Position numbers and translations under genes: made by a program. DNA of 64,000 bases from DATBQN01 sp963755825. Its GTDB lineage: Bacteria; Acidobacteriota; Thermoanaerobaculia; Multivoradales; UBA5704. The stretch covers positions 1,426,001 to 1,490,000 of the forward strand of contig CAVWLA010000001.1 of the NCBI GenBank assembly GCA_963755825.1, given 5' to 3'. The notes below the pieces were generated by a model. That model made no database searches. It worked only from the letters and a program-made list of their open reading frames with translations, and had not been told where the DNA came from. Of this stretch, positions 1 through 8,570 are shown in pieces; the first letter of the stretch is position 1; every line of letters begins with the position of its first letter.

Positions 1-447
1 CGCCTCGTAGATGTACTCGCCGGCGATGTCCAGATTGAGCTCTTCCATCAGCGACAGATAGGCGTGGAACTGATCGCAGATCGTCGCCACCGGGATGTCG
101 GAGATCTCGACGCGGTTGATCTTGATGAGATGGAGCAGCAGGTCGAGCGGCCCGTCGAAGATCGGCAGATGGACCTGCCACGACTCCGGCAGCAGGCTGC
201 GCTCGGAAAGCGGCAGGCGGCGGCTCAGCCGGCGCGCCGAGCGCACCCCGCCCGCCGGCGCAGCCGCGCTGCTCTCCGCCGCGGCGCTCTCGATCTCCGC
301 ATCCTCGCCGGCCGTGCTCTGGAGAGCCGGGCTCTCGACGACCGTGATCTCGGCGGCGGCGTCCTCGCCGGCCAAGCTCTCCGGAGCCGGGCCGCCGGGC
401 GCCGCGCCCTCGTCACCCGCCTCGCGCGGCGTCTCCGGCTCGCTCAT
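1..447 (-). CDS. scpA: Segregation and condensation protein A, N-terminal part
   Basis: ScpA is the kleisin that bridges the ATPase heads of an Smc dimer in the condensin complex that compacts and segregates the chromosome. Only the first 149 codons lie in the window; the gene runs off the left edge. The kleisin N-terminal signature FDGPLDLLLHLI starts at residue 97, followed by NRVEISDIPVATICDQF and the helix ending AGEYIYEA, as in known ScpA proteins. Residues 1-90 form an Ala/Glu-rich, low-complexity extension that most ScpA proteins lack. The ATG overlaps the trpS stop as ATGA, which points to translational coupling. Its partner smc is present at 48039 but in a separate unit. ScpB would be expected just beyond the left edge (inference). 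Confidence 0.9.
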   Translation of the reverse strand, partial: MSEPETPREAGDEGAAPGGPAPESLAGEDAAAEITVVESPALQSTAGEDAEIESAAAESSAAAPAGGVRSARRLSRRLPLSERSLLPESWQVHLPIFDGPLDLLLHLIKINRVEISDIPVATICDQFHAYLSLMEELNLDIAGEYIYEA

Positions 448-1469
448 CCCGCCACCGCGGAGGGCACCGCCCGCCGATAGTCGAGGGCGAGGGCACCGCG
501 CACCATCTCCATGGTCTCCGCCGCCCGCTCGCGCGCCTGCCGGGAGCCGGCGATGAGAATGTCGAGGAGGGTGTCGCGATCGGCGATCACCGCCTCGCGC
601 CGCTGCCGCATCGGCTCCAGGGCGGCGATGATGACGTCCGCCAGCAGGCGCTTGTCCTGCACGCAGCCGATCTCGGCGGCGCGGCACTCGCGCGCCACCC
701 GCTCCTGCAGCTCCGGCGTCGAGAACAGCTTGTGGAACTCGTAGAGATTGCACACCTCGGGGCGGCCGGGGTCGCTGCGCCGCTGGCGCTGCGGATCGGT
801 GAACATCTCCATGCACTTCTGGCGGATCGCCTCGGGCGTGTCGGAGAGGTTGATCGCGTTGCCGTACGACTTCGACATCTTGCGGCCGTCGATGCCGGGC
901 ACCTTGGCGGTCGGCGTGAAGAGGCCGCGCGGCTCGGGAAAGACCTCGCCGTAGAGGCCGTTGAAGCGGCGCACGATCTCGCGGCTGATCTCGATGTGGC
1001 TCGCCTGGTCCTCGCCCACCGGCACGAAGTCGGCGCGATAGATGACGATGTCGACCGTCTGCAGCAGCGGATAGCCGAGGAAGCCGTAGGTCTCGAGGTC
1101 CTTGTTCTCGAGCTGGCGGATCTGCTCCTTGTAGGTCGGCACCCGCTCCAGCCAGCCGAGCGGCGTCAGCATCGAGAGCAGCAGGTGGAGCTCGGCGTGC
1201 TCGGGGACCATCGACTGGATGAAGATCACCGAGCGCGCGGGATCGAGCCCGGCGCCGATCCAGTCGGCGACCATCTCCAGGGTGTTCTCGGCGATGCGCG
1301 AGGGATCGGCGTAGTCGCTGGTGAGCGCGTGCCAGTCGGCCGCGAAATAGAAGCAGCGGTAGCGGTCCTGCAGCTCCACCCAGTTCTTGAGCGCGCCGAA
1401 ATAGTTGCCGAGGTGGATCCTCCCCGTCGAGCGCATGCCCGACAGCACGATGGGGGCTGGGGTGGTCAT
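444..1469 (-). CDS. trpS: Tryptophanyl-tRNA synthetase
   Basis: Charges tRNA-Trp with tryptophan using ATP; a cytoplasmic class I aminoacyl-tRNA synthetase. The 341-residue length fits the bacterial TrpS family. The HIGH-type motif is HLGN at residues 19-22 and the KMSKS loop is intact at 197-201, with the typical GEDQASHIEISREIVRRFN stretch between them. The gene is fifth in a minus-strand chain and its stop overlaps the scpA start by 4 bases. No strong Shine-Dalgarno sequence precedes the ATG; the 34-base gap after the protease gene suggests readthrough from upstream. Confidence 0.97.
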   Translation of the reverse strand: MTTPAPIVLSGMRSTGRIHLGNYFGALKNWVELQDRYRCFYFAADWHALTSDYADPSRIAENTLEMVADWIGAGLDPARSVIFIQSMVPEHAELHLLLSMLTPLGWLERVPTYKEQIRQLENKDLETYGFLGYPLLQTVDIVIYRADFVPVGEDQASHIEISREIVRRFNGLYGEVFPEPRGLFTPTAKVPGIDGRKMSKSYGNAINLSDTPEAIRQKCMEMFTDPQRQRRSDPGRPEVCNLYEFHKLFSTPELQERVARECRAAEIGCVQDKRLLADVIIAALEPMRQRREAVIADRDTLLDILIAGSRQARERAAETMEMVRGALALDYRRAVPSAVAG

Positions 1470-1503
1470 CGGCTGATTCTATCCGCTGGCGCCGGCGGCG
1501 GCC

Positions 1504-2196
1504 CTAGCCGCCGAGATGTGCGAGCACGTTCAGGAAGACCTTGAAGGGGAGGAGCGCCACGAAGCCCACCGGGATGGCGAGGAAGAGGCCGAGCCCGAAG
1601 CCGTAGGGGCGCAGCGCGGCGAGCTTCGGCGCCCAGTCCGGCGGCATCAGGTGGAGGACGATCTGGCCGCCGTCGAAGGGCGGCAGCGGGATCAGGTTGA
1701 AGAACACCAGGTAGGCGTTGATGAGGGCGATCTGCAGGATGGTGAAGACGATGGGGAACCCGGCGAGCGCGCCGGCCTGCTGGAAGTTGCCGAGGATGGT
1801 GAGCTCGCTCGCCTGCCGCGCCTGCGGTCCGAGCGCGGCGAGGACGATGGGCAGCACGATCGTCGCGGCGACGGCGAGGAACGAGTTGGCGGCCGCCCCG
1901 GCGGCGGTGACCAGGAGGTCGTCGCGGCGCGGGCGGGCGAAGTTCTGCACCAGGACCGGCGTCGGCCGCCCCCAGCCGAAGACCGGCAGGCCGAGGAGGA
2001 CGAGGACGAGCGGCACCATGATGGTGCCGATGGGATCGATGTGGTGCAGCGGGTTGAACGACGCGCGGCCCAGCATGGCGGCGGTGGGATCGCCCAGGCG
2101 GCGAGCGGCGAAGGCATGCGCCGCCTCGTGGGCGGAGATGGCGAGGAGCACGATCAGGATCTGCACCGCGCCGGTGAAGAAGGGAGTCGCGTCCAT
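1504..2196 (-). CDS. Site-2 protease family (M50) membrane metallopeptidase
   Basis: A 230-residue integral-membrane zinc protease of the M50 (site-2 protease) family; such enzymes cut substrates within the membrane, usually in signalling. The zinc motif HEAAH is at residues 23-27 in the first hydrophobic segment. The second conserved motif, NLIPLPPFDGGQI, supplies the Asp zinc ligand in the last third. Several further hydrophobic helices are visible and there is no PDZ domain, so it belongs to the compact, PDZ-free group that includes B. subtilis YwhC-like proteins. The substrate is unknown. The ATG at 2196 overlaps the stop of the GT2 gene by one base (TGATG). Confidence 0.9.
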   Translation of the reverse strand: MDATPFFTGAVQILIVLLAISAHEAAHAFAARRLGDPTAAMLGRASFNPLHHIDPIGTIMVPLVLVLLGLPVFGWGRPTPVLVQNFARPRRDDLLVTAAGAAANSFLAVAATIVLPIVLAALGPQARQASELTILGNFQQAGALAGFPIVFTILQIALINAYLVFFNLIPLPPFDGGQIVLHLMPPDWAPKLAALRPYGFGLGLFLAIPVGFVALLPFKVFLNVLAHLGG

Positions 2197-3170
2197 CAGG
2201 CGTGCGCCTCCGCCGGCGCGCCCGGCGCGCCGGGCACGGCGAGCCGCGGCGGCGCGGGGAGCGGATCGGTCAGTCCGCGGAGCAGGCCGCGCGCCTTGGC
2301 GGCCACGGCACGGACGTTGCCGCGCGGCAGCTCGCGCAGCCAGGCGACGGGGAGCGCCACCAGGTTGGCGGCGAGGAAGCCGGCGAGGCCGAGGATGCCG
2401 CCGTGCCGCCGCACGTAGAGCGCGTTGCTCCTGGCCGTGTGGAAGGTCTTCGTCGGCGTGTAGGAGCCGGCGGTCGACGATGCCACCTTGTGCCAGATGC
2501 GGCTCTCCGGCACGTAGCGCAGGCGCAGGCCGAGGTCGAGCGCCCGCCGGCACCAGTCGGCGTCGTCGACGTTCAGGAAGTAGGTGGGGTCGAGCGGGCC
2601 GACCGCTTCGAGCGCCTCGCGGCGGACGAGCAGGCAGCAGGTGGTGAGATAGGTGACGTCGGCGGGGCGCGAGAACTGTGGACCGTCCGGCCGCCCGCGG
2701 CCGAACTCGACGGTGACCGTCTCGCGGATGCGCAGCCGCCCGCCCGCCGCCCACAGGCGGTCCGGCGGATCGAGATAGAAGATCTTCGGCCCCGCCGCCG
2801 CCACGCCCGGCTCGGCGCACGCCGCGGCGAGCGGGGCGAGGAAGCCCGGATCGACCTCGACGTCGGTGTTCAGGAGCAGCACGCGGGCGATCCGCCGGTC
2901 GGCGAGCACGTGCGCCAGCCCGGCGTCGTTGCCTCCCGCGAATCCCAGGTTGGCGCCGGTCTCCAGCAGCTCGACGTCCGGCCGCTCGCGGCGCAGGCGC
3001 GCCGCCGAGCCGTCCGACGAGCCGTTGTCGACCACCACCACGCGCAGCCGCTCGCGGCCGGTGGCGCGATCGAGCGAGGCGAGGGTCGCCAGGGTGTCGT
3101 CGGCGCCGTTCCAGTTGACCAGGATGGCGGCGGTGTCGATGAGATGCGAGGTCAGGAGGCTCTCGGCCAT
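2196..3170 (-). CDS. Glycosyltransferase family 2
   Basis: A 324-residue GT-A fold glycosyltransferase, likely adding sugars to a cell-surface polysaccharide. The N-terminal Rossmann-like part shows ILVNWNGADDTLATL, VVVVDNGSSDGS for nucleotide-sugar binding, and the metal-binding region LLLNTDVEVD. Downstream, FLNVDDADWCRR carries the acidic ED/DD-type catalytic motif, as in rhamnosyltransferase-like GT2 enzymes. A hydrophobic patch near residues 275-295 may touch the membrane. It sits between a small membrane protein (20 bp away) and the M50 protease and shares the operon with a GT4 enzyme, so surface glycan assembly is a reasonable inference; donor and acceptor cannot be read from sequence. 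Confidence 0.92.
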   Translation of the reverse strand: MAESLLTSHLIDTAAILVNWNGADDTLATLASLDRATGRERLRVVVVDNGSSDGSAARLRRERPDVELLETGANLGFAGGNDAGLAHVLADRRIARVLLLNTDVEVDPGFLAPLAAACAEPGVAAAGPKIFYLDPPDRLWAAGGRLRIRETVTVEFGRGRPDGPQFSRPADVTYLTTCCLLVRREALEAVGPLDPTYFLNVDDADWCRRALDLGLRLRYVPESRIWHKVASSTAGSYTPTKTFHTARSNALYVRRHGGILGLAGFLAANLVALPVAWLRELPRGNVRAVAAKARGLLRGLTDPLPAPPRLAVPGAPGAPAEAHA

Positions 3171-3190
3171 TGCGTCGGCGGACGGTGCGC

Positions 3191-3712
3191 TCAGGCGCGC
3201 CGGCCCGGATCGAGCGTCGGGAGTGCGGCAGGGGCTGCCAGGCGGCGGTTGATGTCGCCCATCAGCCGCTCGTTGGCGACCAGCACCTGACCCTCGAGCT
3301 GGAGGGCGCGGCCCTGGGCGAAGAGCGTGGCGTAGAAGAGCACGTGATGGATCCAGTTGGGCACCGCGCCGGTCGCCACGCCGCCGCCGAGGATGAAGGT
3401 CGCCATGGCGAGGCCGAGGGCGAGCATCAGCATCGGATAGGAGCGGTTCTTGTAGCCCTTGGTCGCCTCGTAGAGCTCGGGGTCGAGCGCGTTCTCCTTC
3501 ACCGCATCCTTGATCGCCTTCCCGGTGCCGATCAGGTAGAACATGATCCAGCAGTGGGCGAAGAGCAGGAGCAGCGCCGAGGCGAGGCCGAGGAGCACGT
3601 GGCGCGAGAGGCCGGCGTCGGCCGGTCCGGCGAGGAAGTAGCCCAGCACGCCGGTTACGACGAGACCGAGGGTCGCCATCCAGCCGATCACCAGGAGCGC
3701 GCGCCCCATCAT
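3191..3712 (-). CDS. Four-helix membrane protein of unknown function
   Basis: A 173-residue protein I do not recognise by function. It has four predicted transmembrane helices (about residues 5-28, 38-61, 92-112 and 118-137) and a polar C-terminal tail with a short helix (LEGQVLVANERLMGDINRRL). Histidines lie in or at helices 2 and 4 (H38, H53, H122, H123), which could ligate a metal or haem but are not proof of it. The start is one of two adjacent ATGs (3712 or 3709), both overlapping the stop of the upstream GT4 gene, so it is translationally coupled to it. Confidence 0.8.
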   Translation of the reverse strand: MMGRALLVIGWMATLGLVVTGVLGYFLAGPADAGLSRHVLLGLASALLLLFAHCWIMFYLIGTGKAIKDAVKENALDPELYEATKGYKNRSYPMLMLALGLAMATFILGGGVATGAVPNWIHHVLFYATLFAQGRALQLEGQVLVANERLMGDINRRLAAPAALPTLDPGRRA

Positions 3713-5001
3713 CCCGAGAACCTCCCGCTCATCCGTTCGCTCGTCATCGTCTCTCCTTCTCCTCTCTCGGCCGAGCGGACCGCTCGGTCGCCGCCCTGCT
3801 CGCCGGCGCCGCCCGCCGTGCCGACGGCGGCCTCCCAGATCCGCGCCACCACCGCCGGACGATAGCGCGCCGCGGCGCGGCGCCGTCCCGCGGTGCCCCG
3901 CCGCGCCGCCTCTCGCGGGTCGGCGAGCAGGGCCGCCAGGGCCGCGGCGAGCGCCGCCGGCGTTTCCGGCGGCACCAGCCAGCCGGTCTCCCCGTCGACC
4001 ACCACCTCCGGGATGCCGCTCACCCGGCTCGCCACCACCGGCAGCCCTGCCGCCATCGCCTCCAGCACCACCAGCGGCATCCCCTCGTAGATCGAGGGTA
4101 CCGCGAGGCAGCAGGCGCCGGCGAGGAGCGCCGCGATCCGCCGCGCGTCGCAGCGCCCGAGGAGCTCGACCCGATCGGCCAATCCGAGCTCCGCGATCGT
4201 CCGCTCGACCGCCGCGCGGTGCTCGCCGTCGCCGGCGATCTGCAGCCGCGCCTCGACGCCCATCTGCCGCAGCGCCGCGAGCGCCGCGAGCAGCACCTCG
4301 ACCCCCTTGCGCAGGCGGAGCCTGCCGACGAAGAGGATGGGCCGGCCGCCCGTGATCGCCGGCTCCATGAGCTCCATCCCCGTCGCCATCTCCATGGCGT
4401 TGGGCACCACCGCCACCGCTGCCGCGCCGTAGTCGCGCTCGAGCTCGGCGGCCGTCGCGGCGCTCGGCGCCAGCACCAGGTCGGCGACCGCCGCCGTCGA
4501 GCGGCCGAGGGCAATCTGCAGCGGCGCCTTGAAATAGCGGAAGCGCCGCTCGACCGCGCCCGGGCGCCCGAGGACGCGGTGCCGCGCGCCCTCCACGGCC
4601 GAGATCCCGACGCCGCCCTCGCCGACCCGCTCCGTCCCCAGGTCCAGCAGCGGACGCACCGCCCGGCGCTCTTCGACATAGCTCACCTGGAGCAGGGCGA
4701 CGAGACGGGGGGGCGGATCGAGGAGCGGCGCGGAGAGGGCGACCGCGAGCGCCGCGAGAGCGCCGTCCGACTCGTGCACCTGGACGACGTGCGGGCGGAA
4801 GCGCCGGAGCGCCCGCCGCACCGCCGGCACCGCGAAGAGGGGAAAGAGCAGCTTCGGGCCGCGCACGCCGGCCGGGCCGCGCCCCAAGATCTCCACCTCG
4901 TGTCCGACCTCGCGGAGCCCTGCGGCCAACTGTAGCACCTGTTCGCCGACCCCCGAAACGTCCCGCGGCGGCAGGGTGTTGGCGAGGAGGAGGATGCGCA
5001 T
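3709..5001 (-). CDS. Glycosyltransferase family 4 (GT-B fold)
   Basis: A 430-residue retaining glycosyltransferase of the GT4 family. The N-terminal domain begins MRILLLANTLPPRDVSG with the glycine-rich loop, and the C-terminal domain has ILFVGRLRLRKGVEVLL and the EX7E motif in YEGMPLVVLEAMAAG, which binds the nucleotide-sugar donor. ATG 5001 is chosen because the protein then begins directly with the first beta strand; the much longer open frame upstream is a GC-rich shadow of the permease gene on the other strand. It is probably the first gene of the six-gene minus-strand chain. The last 35 residues are a charged low-complexity tail. Donor and acceptor are not predictable. Confidence 0.92.
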   Translation of the reverse strand: MRILLLANTLPPRDVSGVGEQVLQLAAGLREVGHEVEILGRGPAGVRGPKLLFPLFAVPAVRRALRRFRPHVVQVHESDGALAALAVALSAPLLDPPPRLVALLQVSYVEERRAVRPLLDLGTERVGEGGVGISAVEGARHRVLGRPGAVERRFRYFKAPLQIALGRSTAAVADLVLAPSAATAAELERDYGAAAVAVVPNAMEMATGMELMEPAITGGRPILFVGRLRLRKGVEVLLAALAALRQMGVEARLQIAGDGEHRAAVERTIAELGLADRVELLGRCDARRIAALLAGACCLAVPSIYEGMPLVVLEAMAAGLPVVASRVSGIPEVVVDGETGWLVPPETPAALAAALAALLADPREAARRGTAGRRRAAARYRPAVVARIWEAAVGTAGGAGEQGGDRAVRSAERGEGETMTSERMSGRFSG

Positions 5002-5238
5002 CGCGGGATATGGGCCGGGCGGGGGATCGTTCGGCGGACGGCGACCCGGGGATTGTCGTCGCTCGCGGCCCCCGCCGCAAGGCGGCGGCCGCCCCTCGCA
5101 CCGCGATTCGGTCGGCTCGGAGCGCGGTTCCGTCGCTCCGTCCCCGTGCCCCTGTCGCCGCGCACCGCGCCTCCCTAGGCTGCGGCGAGAACAGCCCGGC
5201 GATCGCCGCCGCGGACGCAGCCGGCCGGGGAGTGAACC

Positions 5239-7704
5239 ATGAACGAGCTCTTCCACAATCTTCTCTACGCCGGCCGCCGGCTGCGCGCCGATCCCGGCTC
5301 GACCGCCGTCGTGGTCCTCTCGCTCGCCCTCGCGATCGGCGCCAACACCGCCCTCTTCAGCTTCGTCGACGCGGTGTTCCTGCGACCGTTGCCGGTCGCC
5401 CGCCCCGCCGAGCTGACGGCCATGTACACCACCGACACCGCCTACCCGGATCGCCTGCTGCCGATCTCGTACCTCAACTTCCTCGACGACCGCGCGAGCG
5501 GCATCTTCGCCGGACTGACGGCGCAGGTGACGCTGCAGCTCAATATTGGAAGTTTGGGCGGAAATTCGGGCGGCGGCGCGCCGGAGCGGATCTCGGCGGC
5601 GTCGGTCACCGCCAACTACTTCGACGTGCTCGGCGTCGCGCCGCTCGCCGGGCGCACCTTCACGCCGGACGAGGAGGCGCCGGTCGACGCTCACCCGGTG
5701 ATCGTCCTCTCCTCGCGCCTCTGGCGGCGCCGCTTCGCCGCCGACCGCGGCATCATCGGGCGGACGATCCAGGTCAATCACCTGCGCTACACCGTCGTCG
5801 GCGTGGCGGCGGAGGGCTTCCGCGGCCCGTCGCTGCTCTCCAACTTCGACGCTTGGATCCCCATGGCGCAGCGCCAGGGCGTGGTGGGTTTCCTCGCCCG
5901 CTGGTTCGACGCCCGCCAGGCCTCGATGTGCGCCGTCTACGGCAGGCTCCGCTCGCCAGACGGCCTGGAGCGGGCGCGGGCAGGGCTGCAGACGGTCTCG
6001 GCGCGGCTGGCGCGGGAGTACCCGCAGGCCAACCACGCGCGGCGCGCCGTCCTCATCCCCTTCGCCCAGGCGACGCTCAATCCCAACCAGCGCGGCCAGG
6101 TCGTCCGCATGGGCTGGTTCCTGTCGATCATGGTCGGCCTCGTCCTCGCGCTCGCCTGCACCAACGTGGCGAATCTCCTCCTCTCGCGCGCTCTGGCGCG
6201 CCAGCGGGAGATCGCCGTGCGCCTCGCCCTCGGCGCCGGCCGCGCCCGCCTGGTGCGCCAGCTGCTGGCGGAGAGCCTGTTGCTGGCCTTCATCGGCGGC
6301 GGCGCCGGGCTGCTCGTGGCCCTCTCGGCGCGGAGCCTCCTCTGGCGCTTCAAGCCGCCGTCGGTGCCCGACACCCTGGACGTCTCGTTCGATCCGCGGG
6401 TGCTGCTCTTCGCCCTCGCCCTGACCCTGGCGACCGGCCTCCTCTGCGGTCTCGCGCCGGCGCTGCAGTCCTCGCGCCCCGACCTGGTGGCGGCGCTCAG
6501 GGGAGGCGGCGCGGCGGCGGAGGGGCGGCGGAGGCGGCGGGGCAGGAACGCCCTGGTCGTCGCCCAGGTCACCCTCTCGCTCCTCCTCCTCCTCGGCGCT
6601 GGACTCGTGCTGCGCAGCCTCCAGCGCGCCCAGCGGCTCGACCTCGGCTTCGCCGCCGATCACCTGATCAGCCTCAACATGGACCCCGACGGCATCGGCT
6701 ACGACCGGCCGCGCGCCCTCGCCCTCTTCCGGCGCGCCGTCGAGCGGGTCGAGGCGCTCCCCGGCGTGCGCTCCGCCGCCTTCGCCTTCAACCAGCCCCT
6801 GGCGCATGCGCCCTCCGCCCTCTTCTATCTCGACGGCAAGACCTCGCCCTCGCCCCAGGACGGCGCGCCGATCACCACCAATGCCGCCGACCTCGGCTAT
6901 TTCGAGACCGTCGGCATCCCGCTGCTCGCCGGCCGCCTGCCGCGCCATGCCGACAGCGAGGACGCGCCGCCGGTGATCGTCGTCAACCGCGCCGTCGCCG
7001 ACCGCTATCTCGCGGGAGAGAACCCGATCGGCAAGCGCATGCGCTTCGTCGACGTGCCGACCGCATTCGAGATCGTCGGCGTGGTGGGCGATGCCACCTA
7101 CGCCTCGCTCGGCGAGCCGACGCCGTGCTACCTCTACTACCCCTTTGCGCAGGCCTATGGCGCCGGCGAGGTGACCCTCTACGTGCGCACCGTGGGGCCG
7201 CCCGGGCCGCTGCTCGCCGGCGTGCGCCGCGCGGTGCAGGAGCTCGATCCCACCCTGCCGATCTACAACGTCGCGACGGTCTCGGACGTCGTCGCGCAGT
7301 CGCTCTGGGCGCCGCGCGCCGCCGCCGCCCTGCTGGTCTTCTTCGGCCTTCTCGGGCTGGTGCTGGCGACGGTCGGCACCTATGGCGTGATGTCCTATCT
7401 CGTCGATCAGAGCCGGCGCGAGATCGGCATCCGCATGGCGCTCGGCGAGCGCCGCGGCGCCATCCTGGCGCGCGTGCTCGGCCGCGCCATGGCGCTCGTC
7501 GCGGTGGGCCTCGCCATCGGCCTCGCGGCGGCCTTCTCGACGACGCGGCTGATCGCGAGCTTCCTCTACGGCCTCTCGGCGACCGACGGGCTGACCTTCG
7601 CCCTCGCCCCGCTCCTCCTCGCCGCCGCCGCCGTCGGCGCCACCATCGTCCCGGCGCGCCGCGCCACGGCGGTCGATCCGCTGCGCGCGCTGCGCGCCGA
7701 GTGA
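5239..7704 (+). CDS. ADOP-type ABC transporter permease (FtsX/MacB-like)
   Basis: An 821-residue integral-membrane permease with duplicated FtsX domains and periplasmic MacB-type core domains. It matches the acidobacterial duplicated orphan permease group: a short N-terminal stretch (LLYAGRRLRADPG), TM1 at about residues 24-46, a large periplasmic part, three TMs around 285-420, then a second copy of the TM-periplasm-TM arrangement ending with three helices and ARRATAVDPLRALR. No ATPase gene is adjacent, consistent with the orphan name. MacB-like proteins transmit mechanical force across the membrane; the cargo here is unknown. GGGAG precedes the ATG at good spacing. The 237 bp upstream separates it from the divergent GT4 gene and holds no other gene I can see. 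Confidence 0.92.
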   Translation: MNELFHNLLYAGRRLRADPGSTAVVVLSLALAIGANTALFSFVDAVFLRPLPVARPAELTAMYTTDTAYPDRLLPISYLNFLDDRASGIFAGLTAQVTLQLNIGSLGGNSGGGAPERISAASVTANYFDVLGVAPLAGRTFTPDEEAPVDAHPVIVLSSRLWRRRFAADRGIIGRTIQVNHLRYTVVGVAAEGFRGPSLLSNFDAWIPMAQRQGVVGFLARWFDARQASMCAVYGRLRSPDGLERARAGLQTVSARLAREYPQANHARRAVLIPFAQATLNPNQRGQVVRMGWFLSIMVGLVLALACTNVANLLLSRALARQREIAVRLALGAGRARLVRQLLAESLLLAFIGGGAGLLVALSARSLLWRFKPPSVPDTLDVSFDPRVLLFALALTLATGLLCGLAPALQSSRPDLVAALRGGGAAAEGRRRRRGRNALVVAQVTLSLLLLLGAGLVLRSLQRAQRLDLGFAADHLISLNMDPDGIGYDRPRALALFRRAVERVEALPGVRSAAFAFNQPLAHAPSALFYLDGKTSPSPQDGAPITTNAADLGYFETVGIPLLAGRLPRHADSEDAPPVIVVNRAVADRYLAGENPIGKRMRFVDVPTAFEIVGVVGDATYASLGEPTPCYLYYPFAQAYGAGEVTLYVRTVGPPGPLLAGVRRAVQELDPTLPIYNVATVSDVVAQSLWAPRAAAALLVFFGLLGLVLATVGTYGVMSYLVDQSRREIGIRMALGERRGAILARVLGRAMALVAVGLAIGLAAAFSTTRLIASFLYGLSATDGLTFALAPLLLAAAAVGATIVPARRATAVDPLRALRAE

Positions 7705-7706
7705 TC

Positions 7707-7725
7707 GCGCCGCCGAGGGCGGCGC
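7707..7725. terminator. GC-rich stem-loop between convergent genes
   Basis: A perfect 8-bp stem (7707-7714 with 7718-7725) with a 3-base loop lies 3 bases after the permease stop and before the convergent FHA gene stop. There is no T-tract, so it is a weak or bidirectional terminator candidate only. Confidence 0.35.
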
Positions 7726-7749
7726 CGGGAGGTCGGGGAAAGGGGGGGC

Positions 7750-8532
7750 CTACGGCACGTCGAGCTTGAGCACCACGACGCCGCAGCGCACCTCGTCGCC
7801 GGGCTTGAGCTCCGAGGGAATGCCGGTCTCCAGGCGCGCGCCGTTCAAGAACGTCGCGTTCATCGTCCCGATCTCCTCGGAGAGGAAGAACTTCACCCCG
7901 CGGCGGTAGATCTTGGCGTGGCGCCGGGATACCGAGCGCTGGTTGTCGATCGGGGTGAGGTCGATGTCCGGGTAGATGCCGGTGACCGGGTCCTTGCGGC
8001 CGATGGTCGTCTCCGAGCCGCGGGAGAGCGAGAACTCCATCCCCGACGGGGCGTGGATCAGCCGCTCCGGGCCGCTGGCGTGGATCTCGGTGAGATCCGG
8101 CGTCGGCATCTCGGGCACCGGCGTGTGGGCGCTCGAGCCCAGGGCGCCCTTGAGGAGATCGTCGGTCTCGCGCAGCCGGCGGGAGAGCTTGCGCATCATG
8201 CGCACGGCGATCTCCGGGTTGTCGCGCAGCATCTGATCGAAGGTCGAGCCGTTGATCTGCAGCAGGCGGGTGGCGGTGAGCGCCCGCGCCGAGGCGGCGC
8301 GCGGGCGATCCTCGAGGAGGGCCATCTCGCCGAAGAAGTCCCCCTTCTCGAGCACGGCCAAGAGGCGCTCCTCGTCCCCCACGCGGTTGAGGATCTCCAC
8401 CTGCCCCTCGTGGATGATGAACATCTCGGTGCCGAGCTCGCCTTCGCGAAAGATGTAGTCGCCGGGCCCGTGCTCGACCGTGTAGTCGGAGCCGCCTTTC
8501 CTGCCGGTGGTCTTGAACACGGTCTTCGCCAT
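7750..8532 (-). CDS. Cyclic nucleotide-binding plus FHA domain protein
   Basis: A 260-residue cytoplasmic signalling protein with two modules. Residues about 18-130 are a cNMP-binding (CRP-like) domain with GDYIFREGELGTEMFIIHEGQVEIL and the phosphate-binding cassette FFGEMALLEDRPRAAS. Residues about 165-260 are an FHA domain with IGRKDP, SVSRRHAKIYRRG and NATFLNG, the residues that recognise phosphothreonine peptides. There is no DNA-binding helix-turn-helix, so it is not a CRP-type regulator. It may link a cyclic nucleotide signal to Ser/Thr phosphorylation (inference). It follows the LD-carboxypeptidase on the same strand by 38 bp. Confidence 0.9.
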   Translation of the reverse strand: MAKTVFKTTGRKGGSDYTVEHGPGDYIFREGELGTEMFIIHEGQVEILNRVGDEERLLAVLEKGDFFGEMALLEDRPRAASARALTATRLLQINGSTFDQMLRDNPEIAVRMMRKLSRRLRETDDLLKGALGSSAHTPVPEMPTPDLTEIHASGPERLIHAPSGMEFSLSRGSETTIGRKDPVTGIYPDIDLTPIDNQRSVSRRHAKIYRRGVKFFLSEEIGTMNATFLNGARLETGIPSELKPGDEVRCGVVVLKLDVP

Positions 8533-8570
8533 CGTCGCAGTTTACTTTCTTCTCGCCCGCGGCCTTCGAT

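Noticed and set aside
3170..5101. Long fused frame over the membrane protein and GT4 region
   Set aside because: Upstream part is a frame-shifted shadow of GT4; the real membrane gene starts at 3712.
5002..6948. N-terminal extension of the GT4 gene into the permease region
   Set aside because: The family N-terminus starts at ATG 5001; the extension is antisense to the permease and has no domain.
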